Below are positions 42,706 to 43,344 of a stretch of 43,344 bases of DNA, one piece after another. The notes under the pieces are model-generated. The model saw only the letters and a list, made by a program, of their open reading frames with translations. It was not told the origin of the DNA and did no database searches. Position 1 is the first letter of the stretch; every line of letters starts with the position of its first letter. Made by a program: the position numbers and the translations under genes. Source of the DNA: JAYRWN01 sp041917975 (GTDB taxonomy: Bacteria; Bacteroidota; Bacteroidia; Chitinophagales; Saprospiraceae); assembly GCA_041917975.1 (NCBI GenBank), contig JAYRWN010000407.1:1-43344 (forward strand). Direction: 5' to 3'.

Positions 42706-43344
42706 TCAGAAACCACCCAGATGCTGACGATTAAAAATATACTTTTCATCGATGGCCTCTGATCGCAACAGTGATAAAGTATTTTGCACGGTCAGCAAGC
42801 ACATTTGATGATACGTTCGGCCGGTAAGGCTGGCCGAATGAGGGGTAACCAATACATTATCCAATTTTAACAAAACATCATCCACCGCAGGAGGCTCCTG
42901 GATAAGCACGTCCGCCGCAAACCCTCCGATTTTCTTATCCAATAAAGCCTCAGTCAACGCTTGTTGATCAATGACTTCACCCCGCGATGTGTTGATAATG
43001 AGAGTATGAGGTTGTAATTGGGCGATGGAGGCCCGGTTAAGTAAATTGCGGGTCTGAGAGGTCAGTGGAAGATGCAAGGAGATAATATCCGCCTGAACCA
43101 GCAACTTTTTAAAGGAGACCAAATTATAAGGAACATCGGCAGGTTTCTGGCTGGCATACCAGATGTCCATGCCGAATGCCTGGGCCAATTGTGCTACACG
43201 ACGACCAATGTTCCCCATGCCTAAAATGCCCAGAATTTTTCCGCGTATTTCGTCTCCGCCATAACTCTTGCGGTAATCCCAACGGTTGTCTTTAACAGCT
43301 TCGATGCTGGTGTAGAGGCGCCGTTGTAAGGCTAACATCAACGC
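42706..43344 (-). CDS. D-2-hydroxyacid dehydrogenase, C-terminal part (5' end outside window)
   Basis: This NAD-dependent dehydrogenase of the D-2-hydroxyacid family reduces 2-ketoacids or oxidises D-2-hydroxyacids. The frame is open to the window edge, so at least the N-terminal substrate domain half is missing. Visible parts are the NAD motif LGILGMGNIGRRVAQLA, the catalytic Arg/Glu/His region (INTSRGEVIDQQAL, then the LIQEPPAVDD Glu region and TPHSASLT with His) and the closing domain. It is the first visible gene of the minus-strand operon with the SGNH and PVC genes; its metabolic role there is unknown. Confidence 0.88.
   Translation of the reverse strand, partial: ALMLALQRRLYTSIEAVKDNRWDYRKSYGGDEIRGKILGILGMGNIGRRVAQLAQAFGMDIWYASQKPADVPYNLVSFKKLLVQADIISLHLPLTSQTRNLLNRASIAQLQPHTLIINTSRGEVIDQQALTEALLDKKIGGFAADVLIQEPPAVDDVLLKLDNVLVTPHSASLTGRTYHQMCLLTVQNTLSLLRSEAIDEKYIFNRQHLGGF

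Overview
The window reads as a chromosomal segment of a Bacteroidota bacterium, most likely a Saprospiria/Chitinophagia-type lineage. The evidence is the gene content: a LytTR response regulator, the RDD / SpoIIM-like / DUF4129 / DUF4350 / MoxR / DUF58 cluster, lipoprotein signals, PVC-type haem-binding proteins and archease-RtcB. Several genes are also preceded by Bacteroidota-type promoters (TAnnTTTG-like -7 boxes, three with TTGG 19-20 bases upstream). Base composition is moderately AT-rich and coding density is high. I see no tRNA, rRNA, CRISPR array or insertion sequence.

Layout. 1-474 is the end of a LytTR regulator that begins outside the window. 764-3821 holds an M1 aminopeptidase lipoprotein and a SET-domain protein. 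4004-10258 is a tight five-gene minus-strand operon (SpoIIM-like membrane protein, DUF4129, DUF4350, MoxR ATPase, DUF58), divergent from RDD and RsmF-like rRNA methyltransferase genes (10218-12302). 12313-18296 holds a serine hydrolase/D-aminoacylase fusion, a cupin, a GH125 mannosidase with a Tat-like signal, and an OFA-type MFS transporter. 18447-20937 is the most accessory-looking cassette: a winged-helix/phosphoribosyltransferase gene with a palindrome over its putative promoter, followed by a TIR/beta-propeller gene that is frame-disrupted. 21138-24822 holds a five-haem cytochrome, a DinB-like protein, DUF1697, a monohaem cytochrome and a START-like protein. 24866-28156 is a sugar/LPS section (GT9 heptosyltransferase-like, nucleotide-sugar epimerase, HldD-like epimerase). 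28185-29342 holds a DUF3052-like gene and a broken trypsin-like protease. 29439-33425 holds an amidohydrolase, DoxX, CsaA-like, MurQ and an AlkZ-like protein. 33481-36193 holds a methyltransferase, archease and RtcB. 36252-39467 holds a secreted hypothetical protein and a PLP decarboxylase with an unusual C-terminal extension. 39523-43344 is a minus-strand operon of a D-2-hydroxyacid dehydrogenase (cut by the window edge), an SGNH-like lipoprotein and a PVC-type cytochrome protein.

The best candidate for an undescribed system is the wHTH-PRTase plus TIR-propeller pair at 18.4-20.9 kb. The architecture suggests a self-regulated, PRPP-sensing regulator controlling a TIR effector, but the effector gene is frameshifted here. 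Three reading-frame breaks (TIR-propeller, protease, SGNH/PVC) can each be repaired by adding one A to an AAA run on the coding strand. Recent decay and base-calling/consensus error are both live explanations, and the raw reads would decide. Other notable items are the hydrolase/D-aminoacylase fusion, the receiver-like tail on the decarboxylase, and an SGNH domain that seems to lack its catalytic Ser and His.
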